Below are positions 63,436 to 64,000 of a stretch of 64,000 bases of DNA, piece by piece. Within the stretch, counting starts at the first letter, position 1; the number at the start of each line of letters is the position of its first letter. The translations under genes were made by a program, and so were the position numbers. The stretch lies in the NCBI GenBank assembly GCA_024655885.1, contig JANLFN010000007.1, forward strand, positions 62,001 to 126,000. The letters are read 5' to 3'. The notes under the pieces were generated by a model, which searched no databases, was not told the origin of the DNA, and worked only from the letters and a program-made list of their open reading frames with translations. This DNA is from Eubacteriales bacterium. GTDB lineage: Bacteria; Bacillota; Clostridia; Acetivibrionales; JANLFN01.

Positions 63436-63954
63436 ATGAAGAGCACAAGACGCCTTGTCCTGCTTGCGCTGATGGTTGCGCAAGCTCTTATACTTTCAAT
63501 TATAGAGTCATGGATTCCTCTTCCCATTGCTGTTCCCGGTATAAAGCTGGGGCTGGCAAATATCGTCACTCTCATAACTTTGACTTTTTTCGGCTTTAGG
63601 GATGCGCTGTTTGTGGTGACCGTCCGCTGCGCGCTTTCTTCCCTATTCGGAGGCGGGTTAATTGTTTTCCTTTTCAGTATTACGGGCGGCATTCTCAGCA
63701 CCATTGTCATGGCATTCATGCTTAAAAAGTTTTTGAGGTCCTTCAGCCTTTACGGCATCAGCATTGCGGGTGCAATTGTCCATAATTTCGGTCAGCTTGT
63801 AATGGCGAGCATTATTATGAAGCAGTGGTCGGTCATGGCCTATTTGCCCATTTTGCTTGTTTCCGGCATTATTATGGGAAGTTTCGTCGGGCTTTGTTCC
63901 GGCTTTCTCTCAAAAGCACTGCAAAAAACCCATATTTTTGATAGAAGTGAATAA
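63436..63954 (+). CDS. Gx transporter / heptaprenyl diphosphate synthase component I-like membrane protein
   Basis: 172 residues behind AAGGAG. Five or six helices, with 'ESWIPLPIAVPGIKLGLANI' near residue 24, 'SSLFGGG', 'FSITGGILS' and 'HNFGQLVMA'. The PGIKLGLAN and HN-x-GQ motifs define the Gx_transp family, which sits next to NusG-II proteins in extracellular electron-transfer loci. A membrane-transport or quinone-biosynthesis-related role is discussed for the family. 54 bases separate it from the NusG-II gene, so the two are co-transcribed. An apbE gene often follows; the window ends 46 bases later. Confidence 0.88.
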   Translation: MKSTRRLVLLALMVAQALILSIIESWIPLPIAVPGIKLGLANIVTLITLTFFGFRDALFVVTVRCALSSLFGGGLIVFLFSITGGILSTIVMAFMLKKFLRSFSLYGISIAGAIVHNFGQLVMASIIMKQWSVMAYLPILLVSGIIMGSFVGLCSGFLSKALQKTHIFDRSE

Positions 63955-64000
63955 AATTTTTCCAGACATAAAACAAGGTAGTTAAACCATCTAAAGGGAA

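Overview
The window looks like chromosome of an anaerobic, endospore-forming Gram-positive bacterium of the class Clostridia. Support comes from an H-type small acid-soluble spore protein, a Spo0E-like phosphatase, a PrkC/PP2C pair inside the usual Firmicutes priA-def-fmt-rsmB-rlmN-stp-prkC-rsgA-rpe-thiN run, lipoprotein signals of Gram-positive type, strong GGAGG ribosome sites, and many anaerobe-type redox proteins. I do not assign a genus.

Layout. 1-11 kb is patchy accessory DNA: the 5' end of a nonribosomal peptide synthetase runs off the left edge, followed by about 1 kb of decayed DNA, a RemA-like protein, a short-chain dehydrogenase broken by one stop codon, two ferritin-like proteins, a LysR/YeiH divergent pair, a CsoR repressor next to a truncated metal ATPase, twin small Sm-like proteins, and remnants of a DUF255 gene and an AbiEi-type antitoxin. 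11-26 kb holds ordinary metabolic and sensory genes: a PucR regulator with a THF-dependent demethylase-like protein, the intact DUF255 protein, ThrE-type exporter halves, an H-NOX chemoreceptor, PncB, a WG-repeat lipoprotein, a VWA protein, and spore genes. 26-43 kb is the minus-strand housekeeping block, preceded by a PEP-synthase-like ATP-grasp protein with two receiver-like domains. 44-48 kb has a type II NADH dehydrogenase fused to a DoxX domain, an SSB-like protein and a Mur-ligase-like protein. 48-55 kb is disturbed: remnants of a deacetylase, a propeller protein and a transpeptidase abut one truncated and one nearly intact large serine recombinase, around an acyl-CoA ligase and an HtrA protease.

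The most interesting part is 55-64 kb, read with 42.7-46.1 kb. It carries two exported FAD-dependent reductase lipoproteins, two FMN-binding lipoproteins with covalent flavinylation motifs, two MerR regulators with large effector domains, a DoxX membrane protein closely similar to the C-terminal half of the NADH dehydrogenase, a NusG-domain-II membrane protein and a Gx-transporter/HepA-like protein, with a polyprenyl diphosphate synthase next to the NADH dehydrogenase. Together these resemble the flavin-based extracytoplasmic electron-transfer systems of Gram-positive bacteria (NADH -> quinone -> flavinylated lipoprotein -> surface reductase). Here the FMN carrier and FAD reductases are separate polypeptides, the reductases lack the usual fumarate-site arginine motif, and a MerR-type promoter with a perfect dyad between its -35 and -10 precedes the FMN carrier. 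The electron acceptor cannot be read from the sequence.

No rRNA gene, complete tRNA gene, CRISPR array or complete insertion sequence was seen.
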